Positions 1 to 13,495 of a DNA stretch of 64,000 nucleotides are shown piece after piece. Source of the DNA: Eleginops maclovinus (Eukaryota > Chordata > Actinopteri > Perciformes > Eleginopidae); contig NC_086352.1 in NCBI RefSeq assembly GCF_036324505.1, positions 19,101,104 to 19,165,103 on the forward strand, given 5' to 3'. Position 1 is the first letter of the stretch; each line of letters begins with the position of its first letter. The translations under genes were made by a program, and so were the position numbers. The notes under the pieces were generated by a model. The model was not told where the DNA came from. It saw only the letters and a program-made list of their open reading frames with translations, and made no database searches.

Positions 1-1170
1 GCTGCTCGATAGAAAGGCTCCTCCTCTTCTTTGATTAGTGCCTGAGTTGTTCGGATGAAGGGCAGGAGGTGAATTGATCCGAGCGGTGTCCTGTTCATAG
101 GCAGCGCTCAGCCATTTGATGGAATGAGGGGACAGCCAGTCCGTCTGCAGAGACGCACGGGACTGAACAACATTAATCTGAGGAGGGGGAGGGGGAGAAA
201 AAGGGTTTGCTTTGACCTTCAGCAGACCTTCGAAAGACAATAATAACCGGACTGCCACGCCTCCCTCTGCTGCAATGTTGTGCACTCTCCTCAAATCTTC
301 TGTTCACACAAGCACTTATCATTTTCAATTACGGCTGTGACCATTTGAGAGGGGAGTGCACAAATACAGAACCCTTTTCTTAATTTGAATGCTGTCTCTA
401 CCTGCCTCTTAGAAATAACATTTATATTCTACTAAACTGCACCAGTTTATTCAAATTATTAGGAAATATTTCTAAAGGGAAGCTTGACATTTGTGGAAAA
501 GCTTTTTGATTTGGCTTCTTTGCTGAGAGTTAGAGGAGATAGGACCACACTCATGTCTGTGTGGTAAATATGAAGCTAATTCCGCTAACAGTTACAGTAG
601 TTTGCATAAAGACTGGAAACAAGGGCCGCAGTAAAGCTCACCTGTATGAGCTGGCGGCCCATGAGGCTCAATCCCTGTGTCGAGGACCCAGACAAAATCT
701 GGCCTGGGACCAGTTACTCATGTCATCCCCTTTGTATTCCCCCTTCAACCATGTCACTGTCCAATAAAGGCTAATCTTTTTTAAAAATATATTATTGAAA
801 TCTGTAACAAACAGAATTTCATATACCCTAATTAACTTTTTACTATCCCATTTCATTTTAGACACTCACAGAAGCTTAATATTAATCTGAGACATTGAAG
901 ATGAAGCACGACACATGACATGTTTAGCTTTTTAACCTTCATCATAACAACCATTTTTAACTAAACTTGACCAAAGCATTTGTTGCCAAAATGTCCACAC
1001 ACAGGACTAAGGATGCAAACCATACTAAAAAAAACAAACTAGCACTTGTTGTACTGAAAAAAAGACTGATCAGTGATGGAAGTGATGAGTAAAGAGGGAA
1101 GGAACTGTATTCTCTAGATGGATCACAGCTAGCACAGTTGGGTTGTGATAAAAAAGCAGGAAATGAAAAG

Positions 1171-1193
1171 ACACAGACACAGACACACACACA

Positions 1194-1283
<90 letters not shown>
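1171..1283. repeat. (AC)n microsatellite
   Basis: An imperfect ACAG/AC section (1171-1194) grades into a pure AC tract from 1195 to 1283. The graded edge suggests growth from a compound repeat. Confidence 0.98.
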
Positions 1284-1287
<4 letters not shown>

Positions 1288-2089
1288 TTGTACCTCTGGC
1301 ATATTTAAATCAATGCTTGGCTCGACCGTGAAGTATTAGTGCTTAATTGAAGACTTGGTAATTATAAATGCTCATACATACTGAGAAGCAGCAGCAGACA
1401 ATTCCTGGGTGTCTCTCCAGCTGTGGAATTGACTCCGACAGTTAAGTGTCTCAATTCACAATCTCAGTGAAAAACCAGGAGAGGAAAGACTTCCACGTTT
1501 AGCGTTATTGCCATGTGCTTGACAGGCATTATCTCTCCTGAAACTACATGTGGCGCCTTCAGCTATTGAAATGCTAATTTGAAAAACACTAAAGGGGTGG
1601 CAAACATCAGCATATTTCTTCATATCATATTAAAGCTGGGAGGGTGGAGGACTGAGCGATATCGTAGGTATCATACTGTGCGCGGCCCTGAAGAATAGCA
1701 ATGGGATCTAAATCAGGTGAACAAAAATCCACATCTCTAATACATTCAATCCAGTTTCACCAAAACTGTCCACACATTTCCATAATTGCATCTGATGACA
1801 AGGAGAGAGAGGGATGTCAAACAAGAAGCAGCAGAAAAAGGAATGGAGAGGAAAGGAAGCGCAAACATTGAGATGATGAGATCTGAGGAAGGAAGAGAGA
1901 GCGTGAGATTTGAGGGACAAACAGTATTTCAGAGAATAATTATTATTTTCTAAAACAAATGGTGGCAAACACATTTTAACATAGTGCTAAATGAGAACAC
2001 TGTGATTACCTGTACAGTTTCTGTCCCACTATTTGTTCTCAAATGACTTTAATCATTCAACATTTTGGGTGGAAAATCAAATTGCTTCA

Positions 2090-2255
2090 GGCATTTGGAT
2101 GTGGATGCAGGATCTGCTGCTCTTTGTTCTGCGCTGTAGAAGCATATGCAATTATGCATGCTGAGAATTAACAAGCAGAGTCGAGTGAGGAGGCTTTGAA
2201 TCTTCCATCTCCATACGAACAGTTCCGCCAGTGTAATGCATAATGAATTATTCAA
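2090..2255. promoter_or_regulatory. Candidate conserved noncoding element with POU/homeodomain-like sites
   Basis: ATGCAATTATGCAT (2146-2159) contains two abutting octamer-like half sites, and taatgcataatgaattatt (2234-2252) adds more TAAT cores. No open frame of interest overlaps. The call rests on motif density only, and such words also arise by chance in AT-rich DNA. Confidence 0.25.
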
Positions 2256-2401
2256 GGTGTGTGTGTATGTAAATTACAGGAGATAGCTATGATTTGATTT
2301 GAATAAAGGTTGAGGACCTTCTGTGTGATTGTAACTGACGTGAGGGGAGGGACAATTGCTCTTTGTAGCGCAACTCAACATAATACTCATTAATGAAAAT
2401 C

Positions 2402-2405
<4 letters not shown>

Positions 2406-2452
<47 letters not shown>
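2406..2452. repeat. (CA)n microsatellite
   Basis: Pure CA dinucleotide tract of 47 bp in unique AT-rich sequence. Confidence 0.98.
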
Positions 2453-2454
<2 letters not shown>

Positions 2455-2754
2455 AGTAGTATCTTGTGGGTTTGCGTTGCCTAACCGATGTGTGTGATGG
2501 AAAAGAGGGAGAACAGGTGAGAATGTGCATGTGGAAAAAGGTTTCTTGCCATACTGTGACGCCGATATTTACCTTAACGTGCCTCTCAATGACAGATTAT
2601 CCAAAGATCGGACAGAGTGGAGACGATTAATGAAGGTATTCTGACAATGAAAACCACCAGTACTTCAACCATAGTGATCACCTTCACATTGAAACTTGCA
2701 TTTCGCCTATCATTTTCTACTTTGACGATCATTTTAACTCCTATTTGCCTCAGA

Positions 2755-2965
2755 CAAGCTGCTCTAAAACGCTTATATTTGGTCTAAAAGCACCTGCCAG
2801 ACTATTGACTAGAACTAGCCATTGTCCTCATATTACCTATAATAGAAACCTGTACAATTCAGAATAAAATGCAAATCATCAGAATCAGATCAGAATCAGA
2901 ATCATCATGTTGATAATACATAAAGCACTGCATGAACTTACAGACAATTATATTTCTCCTTGTTA
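2755..2965 (+). mobile_element. Degenerate L2-type LINE fragment (C-terminal reverse-transcriptase region)
   Basis: Three short frame-shifted pieces follow the order of the region C-terminal to L2-like reverse transcriptases: APARLLTRTSHCPHIT (about 2791-2838), VQFRIKCK (about 2850-2874) and MLIIHKALHELTDNYIS (about 2907-2957). These match the usual AARLLTRT..HIT, V.(F/Y)RI.FK and LLTYKALH.LAP.YIS motifs. Frameshifts and stops separate them, so it is a dead copy. The motif comparison is from memory. Confidence 0.65.
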
Positions 2966-4204
2966 ATTGTTCTACGCCTAGACAAGTCCATACTCAAACA
3001 TTGGCTCCAGTCTGAGTTTAAAAAGGCTTTTGTTTTGTTGTTTTTATTTGACTCGCATTGTTCTTTTTTTTCTATTTTGTTTTTACTTAGTTCATTTATA
3101 TTTAACCAATCACAAACATCTTGTCGTGTTAATTTTTGTTAATACTGTTTGCATGCTTCCTGATCGACCTTTTAAACGATCATAATTACAGGAATGCACT
3201 TCTGTTTTTTCCCGTTTAATCATGATTTTCTTGTGTGGCTACAATTGCATTTTGACTAAGCTGCAATTGCATTTGTTGCGCAGCCCTGTGTTGAGTAGTG
3301 ACATTAAATGATCCTTGATCTTTGGTTGGGTATTCTCCACGTAAACGTCATTTCAGCGTCAATAGCTAGCTGGAACAACATGGTACAGAAAGTATGACGC
3401 ATGGTACTGTCAGACAGTGTAGAGTAATATCATTTCAACAGCATTTAAGATACTTAAAGGGAGACAAAAGGAGAAATCTGACTTCCTGTCATTCATCAAA
3501 TGCCCAAATGCATGAAATGAAATTGACAAAGAAACTCATTTTCCCTGAGTCTCAGAAAAAGAAACACACCTAAAAAGTAATCGTATTATCCACTGTCAGA
3601 TGGTATTTTTCAATACACAACAAAAAACAAATAACTCTTCTCAGTTTCTGTTGCTTCACATTTGGATCCAGCCTCAAACATCACCTGCTGCTGATGTCAC
3701 ATCAGATGCAACAAACAGAATCATGTGGCACGGTGATGAAGTCTTCGTCAGTCCACCATCCGAAAACCACTGATGTGGCTGACCAAACCAATGATACAGT
3801 ATTGCTCTAAACCAGATTAGCACCAGATCGATAGCAACACAGAATTGGTTTATGTGGTAGCTCAAACGAGGCGTCCACAGGTTACAGGTATAGGGGGTTA
3901 AGTCAGTGGATGCAGAATGGGGGCAGGGGGATTTGAAGCAGATTCTCCTGGGATTGTTGACAAATCCCCAGATATTGATTGGATGCAGTAGCTTCTGGAC
4001 ACATACGTCCACACTGATCCCCTCAAAGCTCGCTGTAAACTGCAGAAGAGGAAGCTGGAGGGGTATGTTGTGACAAAGACACATGTTCTGTGTAGAGAAA
4101 GTGTGTGTCTCTGACAGCCTTATTGCTGCTTGGTTTACTGTACGCAGCAATATGCAGTACTGAATGACTGATAGCCCTGCAAGGGTTTATGGTTGTTTCA
4201 ATTG

Positions 4205-4321
<117 letters not shown>

Positions 4322-4456
4322 TTTCAGCTAGCTAGTCAGTGAGATAGAGGTCTGTTTGTATTGACATGGTAAAGAAACTGCACACTGGTCAGCAATACTC
4401 AGCAAGACATTCAATCACCGCCCTGACGAACTGCATGCTCCTCCCTCCCTCTGGGG

Positions 4457-4563
<107 letters not shown>

Positions 4564-5188
4564 ATATACTTATACTTCCTCATTGTCGGAGTATAGTATC
4601 TAGTAGTACCTCTCTTCTTTTGGTGTGAAAATAAAAAGAATAACTTGAATATTTTACATTTATTTTACAATTAATATCACTATTGAGATTCAGAGATTCA
4701 TATTTATGCTCCCTCACATACACAGCATACAGGAAACGGTTATCGCCTAGCTGGATGAGCAGAATGGAGCACTTGGAGAAACCCGATGCAAGACGTACCT
4801 GCTGCTGAATGAATAGATGAATAAGGATGAGGCATTGTTGTTGCAGCAAATAAGAAAACTTTCAATATGTTGGGCTACCTATGATCAAAAGTTATTTTTG
4901 TGCCCCAAAAGTTGTTTAAAGCTCAGGGATTAAAAAAAAAGAAGAAATAATCCCTTTGATATAGAAATAGATGACCACTTTACTTTAAATGAGCGTACCT
5001 TCTAGCTTAATCTTATATATTTCATTTATGTAACATGTTTGGATATACCTTAGCTAAAAGTACAATTAAAATGAAAGTGTGCTTCATGGGAAGGATTTGA
5101 GGTGAATTTGTGGCTGCAGTGACTACATCTGGCCATCAGGGGGCACTACTTTTCTTTCCTGTTCACTGAGAGAATTTCAGTTTCTACA

Positions 5189-5190
<2 letters not shown>

Positions 5191-5276
<86 letters not shown>
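5191..5276. repeat. (GT)n microsatellite
   Basis: Pure 86-bp GT tract. Confidence 0.98.
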
Positions 5277-5278
<2 letters not shown>

Positions 5279-8015
5279 CGTCATTCATACATTACCAAGC
5301 ATGCAGACCAATAACATTGCGCCTATAGGATGAGACAACGAAGCAAAGGCCACAGTAAACAGTCTCTGTAATGGATGCAAATATGGACCAAGGCCAGTCA
5401 GGTCTAATGAATCATAAGATGGAACCAGTAAAATGATTTGCAAGAACAGAAATGCAATTTAAAACTTGAACTTTGTGAAAATGACCATGAAGAATATTGT
5501 ATCTAAGCCAATAATATTGCGAGTAATTCTCTGTCCCCTTAATATCATTACATGGTGTGAGATTCAGTCAGGGGTACACTCTTTATACTAATATATCCCT
5601 CTGGTGAGCTCGCTGGTATTTTATGGTCACCTATTGATCGTGCGATTAGCGGCCCAGCGGGGTCCACCCACTTCATGTCCAGTTGAGAGTAATGGTTATT
5701 GAGTGAGCTGTCAATGGTTAAGAAGGACCAGAGGAACACAGTGGTGGTGATGCTGCTGGACGGGGCCTGGGGTAGCTCCAGTGACCATCCTGACCTTCAC
5801 CTCGCCTCCACACCGCCCACTGATTCCATAAGACAAACCAGAAACCATGCTGACCTCCATCTGGGACCTCACCATCCACCCATATCTCCACCCCTTTGAC
5901 TCTTTATCACACAGAGCTTGGAAATTGGCCCTGTGTTTCAGCACAAAAATGTAGGTCCATCCATTAGGCTGACTATCCTTCATCCTGCGGGTGATGATGC
6001 AATTTGAGAGCAATGCAATCATTCCACATGATCCAATCTTGCAGTACAACCACGGGATTAAAGTGGACCCTCAGGCCAGTACTCATTTTTTTATGTTTCT
6101 GTTTTCAATAAAACAAACTCAGCAGCTTCATATTTGTTTGTTTGTGCTCCTAAAGCTTCAATCAAATACCTTGTATACATGATTTTTTTTTTACTTCAGG
6201 GCTGAGCCTCGAGGAAAGTGCATAAAAACATATTTCAATTCTGATCATTTACCCAGCTTAAAGCTACTATACAAATACATGTGAAAAATAGTAATTTAAA
6301 GTTATTAATTGAGTGTGTTCACCGGTTTTCTATTGCCTCTAAGACAAAATTTCACTTTGAAAAAAATAATCTAAATTAAACAAATCTAATAACTGTGGAG
6401 GTGTTTGATAGAGGATTAAGGATCTGTACGTTACAGGCTTGTCTCACAGGATTTGGTAAAGCAGATGAATCAGTGGAAGTGAATTCTCCCGGGACCCCTG
6501 AGAGGGCAGCAGAATAATGGAGGGTAACTTTAAAAGGATTATCCTGACCGCAGAGGATTGGAAGAAGAAGAATATCAGAGCAGTGAACATAAGTGACCAC
6601 ATATTGAGTCAAGAAATATTAAACTGCTGGCTCTTTCGTACTGCATTAACACAAGCTAAAACGTCCATAAATTGTTGACACACATTCAGACAATTAACTA
6701 CAGGACATGAACTGCAGCTTCAAGGTGAACCAGAGGGGACAAAGTTCAAATAAAATACACTGCAGACAACTTGTCCACCTATTGGCTTTTAGAGCCTTCA
6801 AAACACATCTCATGGACCTCATTCATAGATTTCAACTGCAACCAAAAGCTATTAGGTGGACCGTTGCCCTTAAGTTACATAAAGATGGAATAAAATGTTC
6901 TCAAAGGTCAAGAATAAACTCCAACGGAAAATGTTTCACTACTTTATACCTTTTGGTAGGAATTGTATGAAAGGAAGCTTGGTAACTAAAGCAGTAAGAC
7001 AAATTAAGTGAAGAACAATATACAATATTTATCTTTGCACATAATAAAACTAAAAGTACAATTACCTCAAACTAGAACTTGAATATGTATTAACTGAATG
7101 ATAAGAGCAGAGAAAATTAACCAAACCGAAAAAAAGAAAAAGAGCTGAATGATGTTAAAACACTCAGTAGAGCTTGGTGTGACAGCTGATGGTATCATAG
7201 TTGTGAATTTAATGAGAAACCAAAAAAACTGAGTTAGCGACTAGCTTGTTATCATGAAGAAAAGCCAAATATATCCCTCAGGAGTTGGTGGAGAACAAAA
7301 TCAGAGCTTAAGAAAAGAGTTTGGGTCCAAAATTTTTGGATTCATTAAACATGTTGCATAAATCACGATAAGACATGATACTTTAAGACATGTTACAATA
7401 AACACTATTTAAAGCATTCACTGCCTGTGTTCAGCTACATATGTCCACATGAAGCACAATTCCTGAATAAGAACGTCACACCTATCTCCCCCCAACCAAG
7501 CCATCTCTATCAAGTAACTTCCTTCTCAAATCTCCGGGGGACAGCTGGGCAAACACTGACCCGTATCTGCCTCTTTCTCCATGACCTTTCAAGCTGACCT
7601 CACCCCCACTGGTTCCCCCTTTGGGCCCCATTGCTCCCTGTGCTGGCCCCTTAGTTCAAGCGTCCCACCTCGCCAGCCAAGCAACTGGACCTGATGCCCA
7701 CCCAGGTCTGCGGTCCCTCAGCGGGAGCGACGTATGAGACTCAGGAATTCACAACACTTAAGAGTTTGGGCAAATACAGAAGGTCGCTCTACAGAAGCAG
7801 CAGGGTCAGCTTCTTTAGACAAAACCAGCGTAGCAGACTCTGCTGCCAACTTTTCTTTCTTCTTTCTAACTTTCTTTCTTTCTCGCTATTTGTCTTTATT
7901 TTTTCCTCTCAGACACTTAGCTAAGTATCTAAACTTTTATTTTATGTTTTATCGTTTGTTTTCTGCAGATAAAACTTAACTGAACATAGGCATCTTCTTT
8001 TTCTCTTGTTCTTTG

Positions 8016-8016
<1 letters not shown>

Positions 8017-8108
<92 letters not shown>
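8017..8108. repeat. (CA)n microsatellite
   Basis: Pure 92-bp CA tract, preceded by a pyrimidine-rich TTTC/TTTCT stretch (about 7850-7905). Confidence 0.98.
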
Positions 8109-8110
<2 letters not shown>

Positions 8111-9183
8111 GACAAAGACAACAATTCTCGCCTCATTTATTCCCCAGTGACTGCACTCCTTAACCCTTCCAAGGCTCAGACAGCCAGGCTTATATAATCT
8201 GCTCAGTACAATCTTATGTTTGCACACTAATAACCTCAACCGTCATTCTAACAGAACAAAAAATACTCTTCAGCAGTTCTTATTCGTTCAACATTTTTGT
8301 AAAGTACTTGATTGAAGTAATAAAGGCAGATGAGTTAAATATGCGTTCAAAAATCTGTGATGTCAGTGAATTTGTGCTACCATACGGAGAATGACAGTTT
8401 TGTGTACAGAAAAAGTCGCACCATTTGCTTAATGTAAACGGTAGTGAGAAATAGAGTTCCTAAAACACAATCACATTTTAGTTTAAGCCATTTGTTAACA
8501 AAAAATTGTGAGTGATGCTTCTGGTCCTGTAATTTTAAAGTAAAGAAGTATAGACAAAAGAAGTACAAGGCATTATAAGAGTCAATGTGTTGAGAGTACT
8601 TATTTAATGGTTGCCGTACATCATTTGTAAAAGTGGGTGATTTCAGATAACTGAATACATTATTCAAGTCATAATGACTGTATGACCTCAAGTCATGTGA
8701 TGTGAATTTATGTAGCTTAAATGAAAAATCACACGCTTGCTTAAAATAGATTCACAATCTGTGCAACACAAGGCTCCCTATATCCTTTGACCCTTGGTTT
8801 GTTGGAAAAGTGTATCTTGTGAAGACTGCCCTTCACTGCACTTAATTATTCCAGAAAGGTTTATGAAGTGGAAGTGTTTCCAAGAGCTTATAATTACATA
8901 TATTTTCTTTATAGGAAGTTATTTGAAAACTATGGCTCCTGTATAAAATAAAGTGCTACTGATTATTTAATCCATGAAACCATGTTGGTGCTATTTGATC
9001 ACATCTTAGTTTTGATCCTACATATAGAACCTTTGTATGAACAACAAATACAAACAAAACATGTTCTCCCAATCAATAATTTTGCACCAGAGGAAATAAT
9101 AAAGCAATAAAGGTAGAATATTTGCAGTGAGATTATTAGCTGAACAGCAAACATCGAAAAAACAAATTGATGTGGATTCAATA

Positions 9184-9635
9184 TGTCAGGGGGTTAGGGA
9201 AACAGGACCCAAGTGCAGTAAAACAAAAGGGAGGCAGGTATGGGTCCAAACAAAAGGCAAGCTTTATTTAAATTAAAGCTGTAGTTTCAACCAAAACTAA
9301 CCACACCAACACTAACCACGGGATACAGGGACACTGGGAGCAGGAGCAGACAGACGGATGGGCAGGAACAGGCAGGTAACATGTACAACATCAGGTAGCA
9401 AACGACGGCGACTGAACGAGAGACAAAAGGGAAACCAAGACTAAATACATAAGGCTAATCAGAAGACCACACACAGCTGGAGAGGGGAGGAGAAACACAG
9501 GGCAACAGGTGAACACAATCACACAATCAGGGAAAGGAGGGAAACTAAAGACAGGGAGTGAACCTAACATGACACAAGAGGGGAAACCCTTTCAAAAACA
9601 AAACAGGAAACAGACACAAACCATGGATCATGACA
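9184..9635 (-). mobile_element. Solo LTR (retrotransposon), 452 bp
   Basis: The element starts TGTCAGG and ends CATGACA (TG...CA termini with short inverted TGTCA/TGACA) and is flanked by an exact 5-bp duplication, caata, at 9179-9183 and 9636-9640. Read on the minus strand it has a TATA-like stretch (cttatgtatttag, about 9454-9440) and AATAAA (9268-9263) followed by a short U5, which is LTR order. There is no internal retroelement coding region on either side, so it is a solo LTR. Ty3/gypsy-type affiliation is a guess from general resemblance to fish LTRs. Confidence 0.7.
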
Positions 9636-12600
9636 CAATATAGTTAACTTTTCTTAATTGATCAACCTGCATAACCTTCACATCATTCATATCTGTTGAT
9701 ATTCCTCAGGGCACCTTTAATCATTTTTCATTCAGTTCAACGTTAGTTTTATTCCTCCCTTGTGAGCTTTCGGATCCGCTGCCCTGCCAGCAGACAGACA
9801 AAACCAGCGTGCCAACAGCAGCTGATCTGAGGCCAGATCTGTTGCTCTTTCAAAACACAGGCCTCCTTCGTAGCAGTGCTAGTACTAAGAAAATAATTTG
9901 CTGCAGGTGACCTATCCTCAGCTACTTTATCTCCATCCTGCCAGTTTATGCTGGAAGGTAGATTTCTGCTCGCAGCATAGCAACTGCTAGAGTCACTCCA
10001 GTCCCCAGTGTGTGGCCACGCCCTGGGGTCTAATTAATACAACACACTGTGCATCCATATGGCTCTGTGTGATTAAACAGATAGAGAGAGGAGGGGAGAG
10101 AAAAGGAGAGAAAGGGGTGGGGGTGCAGGCGGGGACCACTCTTCCATGTTTTCTTCACTGATGGATAAGAATATATTGCTGAATTAGCTGTTTCCCTGTG
10201 TCCGCTACAACTGTACTCCAGTCGGGGAAGTGAAACAGGAAGCCGACCTTGGCACAAAGCAGCATGATTAGACCCTGAAAAATCCATACGTAAAATGTTT
10301 GAGTCAATCAAAGAGACAATGAATACCATCTTTTTTCATGTCATTCGCTATGAAACAACGCTTCCACAAGGCCAGATACAAGTGTTGGAACAAAGCCCTG
10401 TTTGCAGACCACTATTCCACAGGGGGTTTCTTCCATGGATTAGAGTCAGGTGAGGGCTGGGGGTAATGGACAGGGACAGGCCTGGGGCAACAAGCAACAA
10501 GATGAAATGAAGACCAGAAGAGTAAGAAAAAGCTGTTGTAGTGATGGTGAAGCTGCCTCACCTCCACCTCCACCTCTTTCTTTCTCAAATCACTTTATCC
10601 TAATCCCTATACAGTAAAATCCCTTACATTGTGCTCAATTTGAGTGGTATCTATACATGTAGTCCTACAAAGATTTCTGCCTCCACCCAAGTAGGACATA
10701 AATGTACATTTTCTGAGGTGCTCCAAGCAAAAATAAATAAATATATATATATAATTTAAACAGGCTACAACCACGCTGGCTATATGAGGCTGTGCTTAAC
10801 CAAAATATGTGTCTACTTTGACCTGATGATGCTTAAAGAAAACTTATGGGACTGTCAAATGTATCCTCTGGGGCTCATGAATGTCTAAACCAGACTTCAT
10901 GGTAGTACATCTTATATTAGTTGTGACCTTTTACTGAAATACAAACCATTTCCATTCGAAATGTCTTTCTACACATGAATAGACTTCAAAACAGTTGAGT
11001 GTTCAGGGCCGTCCACTGTGAAATGAACATGTGCTTGAGGGCTCTCGGGTGGCCTTTTTTAGCCATTTCTGCACACTTTACTCTAGACTGCGATTCAGCA
11101 GGCTTTCTTGAGGGAATATCCCACAGCTCATAGTGTGTATAACTAATGGCAGCGCGAACACACGCAACCTTCTGTCACATCAGAAGAAATATAAATTTAA
11201 CATCTACATCTAATGTTAAAATTCCCTTCTCTTGATACCACAGAGATAAGTAAATGTTTTCATTTTTGTAAGCTCACACCATATTTCCCACCCCCTCTGG
11301 TTTACATTTTCACACCTTTTTCCATTCGTTGCTACCTCCACCTTCCTTCGATCCTCCCTCTCCTCAGAGCCACCACACATCTCCATCCCTTGCTCCCTTT
11401 GTCCCACCCTCCCTCTTTTCTTTGTCCTGCTCCACACATCACTGCCGTCGTGCGCACAGGGGATGCGATATCTCTGCCACTCCCCCTCCCCCACACTATA
11501 CCCTCCTCCCACCTTTTTTTCTTGAGGGCGCGTGGGTGCGTTGTAGATGTTAACCGTGAGTGGTCGCAAGCATGTGCGTGCATGTGTGTTTAAGTGACAA
11601 ATGAAGAGAAACTTGATGGTTGGATGGGGAGGGGGGTTGGCTGTGCCATAGATGTTGACTGCATATCCCTGCATGTGAGCCCTACACACCCTGCCATTGA
11701 AAAGGCCACCCGATTTATCTTTCAAATACATATAAATGTGTTATAAGGGCATCTATACAGCCTGCATGGTCGGCTCCTGCAGAACGATTCCCCCGGCACC
11801 CATTGCAATCACATCAGCCCTCCTCAGAAACAGTCACTCCATTAATGCTTTCAGTGCCACGTCTCCTGTGGCCTCAGCATGTTAATGCCCACATTTTCCA
11901 TCAGTCACCCTCCACCACATGACACTCCATCTCAAACGGAGCTACAGGCAACGGCGCAGGGAAGGGAGAAGTGGCAGATATTATAGTGTATTTTTCAAAC
12001 CAAGCAGGCCTCCACACAAACGCACCCAGAAGAACACACACAATATGAGCACAGTATTACATAAGAGACAAGAGTTCAGCTAAGCTATTTACAGTAGGTA
12101 AGTAAGCTATTTGCCAATTTTACATATAAAACATCTTGTAAAATATGGGCTGCGTTATTATTTTTTATACATACTTTTCAATCCTATGTTTACAGACACA
12201 TACAGTAGGTTAGTGGAGAAAAAAAGAGAACAAATAAAGAGTGGCAATTTGGACATTGGTTTCCCAAGTGGCCAGAAGCATTTGTCTAAAGGGAAATGTG
12301 TCTAGATGTGTAAAAAAGAAACTGTTTGCTAAGAAGTTTGTGATATCAACCTCAAAAAAGTGATAATATGTCGAAAGTGTTAAGAACTTGAAGTGACAAC
12401 TGAGTCAATATCAATTAATCCATGTTCAGACATGACTGACTGGCAACACCTGCGGTGATAAAGACCAGTGCTCTTTAATTAATCAGATCCCTTAGTGACT
12501 AAAATGACATTTGTTCTGACCACTGGGGGCAGCAAACACACCATGAGTGGATGCTCTGCAAGTAAAGAGAGGATGGGTGTGTAGTATATATGTTGACAGT

Positions 12601-12765
12601 GTAGCAAAACAACTTGTTAGCAGAGAGGAAACATCGAGTCAGGTTGTTTTAAACAGAAGACTAAAGAAGACAGTTTTTTCGAAAATGTCAGACTATTAAC
12701 CATATTTTTAACATTTTATTGCAATGAAAATGATTATACTCAAATGTGACCGTGAAATGTTTACT

Positions 12766-12890
<125 letters not shown>

Positions 12891-13306
12891 GACAGCACTT
12901 AAAAAAGAAACGGGAGCTGACAAGACGGTTTTGATTATTTGCGACTTGAGAGGAGGGATGTCACCTGGGAAGTGTTTTACGGCTGGGAAATCTGGAAACA
13001 GTAAAAAAAAAAAGAAGAGGGGAAATAAAACCAGGGAACATCAGAGGTAGGCGGGTATGAAAGTTGGCTGGTGTGACCTCTGGCCTCCCTCCCTCTTGGC
13101 TGCTCCCTTTGAGCTGCTAAAAGGCGTGCGGTGTGAGAAGCCAGAAGACAGCTGCACCCCCCCTTCTCCTCCTCTGGGCCCTCTCTGGGAAACTGAGGTC
13201 CCCTTTCCCAACTCGCTTTAAATGCTGTGGGGTCAGGAGGAGCCGGGGCCCAGTTGAGGTGGTCCAGCCGGGGATAGAGTTTCACTGCTTTGCAGGGCCA
13301 GTCTGG

Positions 13307-13308
<2 letters not shown>

Positions 13309-13372
<64 letters not shown>
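13309..13372. repeat. (TG)n microsatellite
   Basis: 64-bp pure TG tract, 76 bp from an inverted CA tract at 13449-13494. Confidence 0.98.
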
Positions 13373-13373
<1 letters not shown>

Positions 13374-13447
13374 AAAATGGGGAAATAAAGGGGCTGTTGT
13401 TGTGTCTCTATTTAAACTACAAATGAAGAAAAAACTCACTGTAATTA

Positions 13448-13448
<1 letters not shown>

Positions 13449-13494
<46 letters not shown>
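13449..13494. repeat. (CA)n microsatellite
   Basis: 46-bp pure CA tract, inverted partner of 13309-13372. Confidence 0.98.

Positions 13495-13495
<1 letters not shown>

Larger units (their letters stand above)
1..2754. other. Intergenic, no gene seen
   Basis: Apart from the two CA tracts, this is unique AT-rich sequence. The GC-richer first 260 bp and the stretch around 2090-2255 look unlike background and might be conserved noncoding DNA. Open frames here are short and unrelated to any family I recognise. Confidence 0.6.

Noticed and set aside
957..1339. Open frames of repeating Cys-Val or Thr-His on both strands
   Set aside because: They are reads through the CA/GT microsatellite. The same applies at about 4366-4596, 7942-8239, 12688-13578, 14544-14765, 26705-27055 and 57050-57530.
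3674..4150. 158-codon minus-strand open frame
   Set aside because: No recognisable domain, no repeat pattern, no splice context; length is compatible with chance in this much sequence.
11216..11731. 171-codon minus and overlapping plus open frames
   Set aside because: The region is a biased pyrimidine/purine block, which suppresses stop codons on both strands; the translations are low complexity and unlike any family.
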